7,851 nt of DNA from an uncultured Christensenellaceae bacterium (GTDB lineage: Bacteria > Bacillota > Clostridia > Christensenellales > Borkfalkiaceae). Location: assembly GCA_910588465.1 (NCBI GenBank), contig CAJUOP010000034.1, forward strand, positions 1 to 7,851. Direction: 5' to 3'. Made by a program: the position numbers and the translations under genes. Below, piece after piece: positions 7,616-7,851 of this stretch (its first letter is position 1; the number at the start of each line of letters is the position of its first letter). A model generated the notes under the pieces. The model was given only the letters and a program-made list of their open reading frames with translations, was not told the origin of the DNA and did not search any database.

Positions 7616-7759
7616 ACTTGCGGCGTGAAGAACGAGCCGTATTATATGCGTCAGTTCGCATTTCCCTTGGTATACAACTAGAATGTAACGAAACTCGATA
7701 GTCTTTTAGTAATTCGCTTTTCATCTAAGAGGGTTTTTCTACCCGTTATGGCGATATAA
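7616..7759 (+). pseudogene. Possible decayed 3' end of a gene (family uncertain)
   Basis: One forward frame reads TCGVKNEPYYMRQFAFPLVYN, then a TAG at 7679-7681, then NVTKLDSLLVIRFSSKRVFL and a short end at the TAA 7757-7759. The part after the TAG looks protein-like, and a single C-to-T change would make CAG into that TAG. Upstream, other frames give short protein-like pieces such as GFSVRIEIAG (about 7565-7595), as expected from frameshift decay. A transposase tail of the IS200/IS605 TnpB kind is a guess from the general look, with no diagnostic motif. It could equally be chance. Confidence 0.2.
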
Positions 7760-7768
7760 ATGAACTAT

Positions 7769-7807
7769 AAAAAATCCTCGACGGCAAAACGCCTTCGAGG
7801 ATTTTTT
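7769..7807. terminator. Strong bidirectional intrinsic terminator
   Basis: AAAAAATCCTCGA (7769-7781) is an exact inverted copy of TCGAGGATTTTTT (7795-7807). Inside, after one mismatch, GGC (7783-7785) pairs with GCC (7791-7793) around an AAAAC loop. The A-run on one side and the T-run on the other let it terminate transcripts from either strand. It is the first good terminator after the GH3-GH31 operon and probably ends that transcript. A gene arriving from the right on the opposite strand could share it. The bases after it (7808-7851) show nothing identifiable. Confidence 0.9.
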
Positions 7808-7851
7808 ATATGTTTTTTTAGCTGTGAAATAACCTTGCGCAACGCTTATTC

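Larger units (their letters stand above)
7505..7768. other. Intergenic region without an intact gene
   Basis: This stretch is about 39 percent GC over the 180 bases counted (7561-7740), against about 48 percent in a sampled coding line. Stops occur in all forward frames. The longest reverse-strand frame (7518-7724, 68 codons) has no ribosome binding site upstream of its ATG and no recognisable motif. A short inverted pair, GGGT and ACCC around a 6-base loop (7731-7744), lies near the right end. Besides the 7521-7540 hairpin and a possible decayed coding tail at 7616-7759, I see no promoter, riboswitch or RNA gene I can support. Confidence 0.5.

Noticed and set aside
7632..7660. GAGCCGTAT-like string resembling the start of a group II intron domain V
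   Set aside because: The complementary second strand and the bulge expected for domain V are missing downstream.
7518..7724. 68-codon reverse-strand open frame after the GH31 gene
   Set aside because: No ribosome binding site precedes its ATG and the product has no recognisable motif. The region has stops in all forward frames and lower GC, so the frame is probably chance.
1..7851. CRISPR array, tRNA, rRNA or phage genes
   Set aside because: No short regularly spaced direct repeats, cloverleaf, conserved rRNA segments or phage structural motifs were found on reading both strands.

Overview
The window looks like a piece of a carbohydrate-degrading locus from an anaerobic Gram-positive gut bacterium of the Clostridia. 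A Christensenellales-like genome is a guess from the gene style: large extracellular proteins with InlB-type B-repeats, long GH3 and GH31 enzymes, and roughly even GC in the coding parts. No rRNA or other taxonomic marker is present, so the assignment is only suggestive. All supported genes are on the + strand.

Layout. (1) Positions 3-2876 hold the 3' part of a very large multi-domain protein whose start lies left of the window. It is built from a tandem module of about 350-370 residues (a small beta-sandwich, a LamG-like domain and an InlB-type B-repeat) and ends in a separate beta-rich domain with no wall anchor. Any catalytic domain would be further upstream. (2) Positions 2877-2969 contain an intrinsic terminator and a good ribosome binding site. 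(3) Positions 2970-4985 encode a complete GH3 beta-glycosidase. (4) Positions 4994-7504 encode a complete GH31 alpha-glycosidase that carries a PA14 domain inserted after its catalytic barrel. It starts 8 bases after the GH3 stop codon. (5) Positions 7505-7768 are AT-richer and without a convincing intact gene. They hold a small hairpin and a possible decayed coding tail. (6) Positions 7769-7807 form a strong terminator that would work in either direction. The last 44 bases show nothing identifiable.

How they may work together. The two enzymes have no signal peptide and very likely form a cytoplasmic pair that removes terminal beta-linked (GH3) and alpha-linked (GH31) sugars from imported oligosaccharides. 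The upstream protein looks like an exported, glycan-binding type of product. An alpha plus beta exo-glycosidase pair would suit a mixed-linkage oligosaccharide; xyloglucan fragments are one example. The substrate cannot be read from sequence alone. No transporter, regulator, CRISPR array, tRNA or intact mobile element is visible. The most unusual features are the position of the PA14 insert in the GH31 enzyme, its divergent active-site motifs, and the modular repeat design of the first protein.
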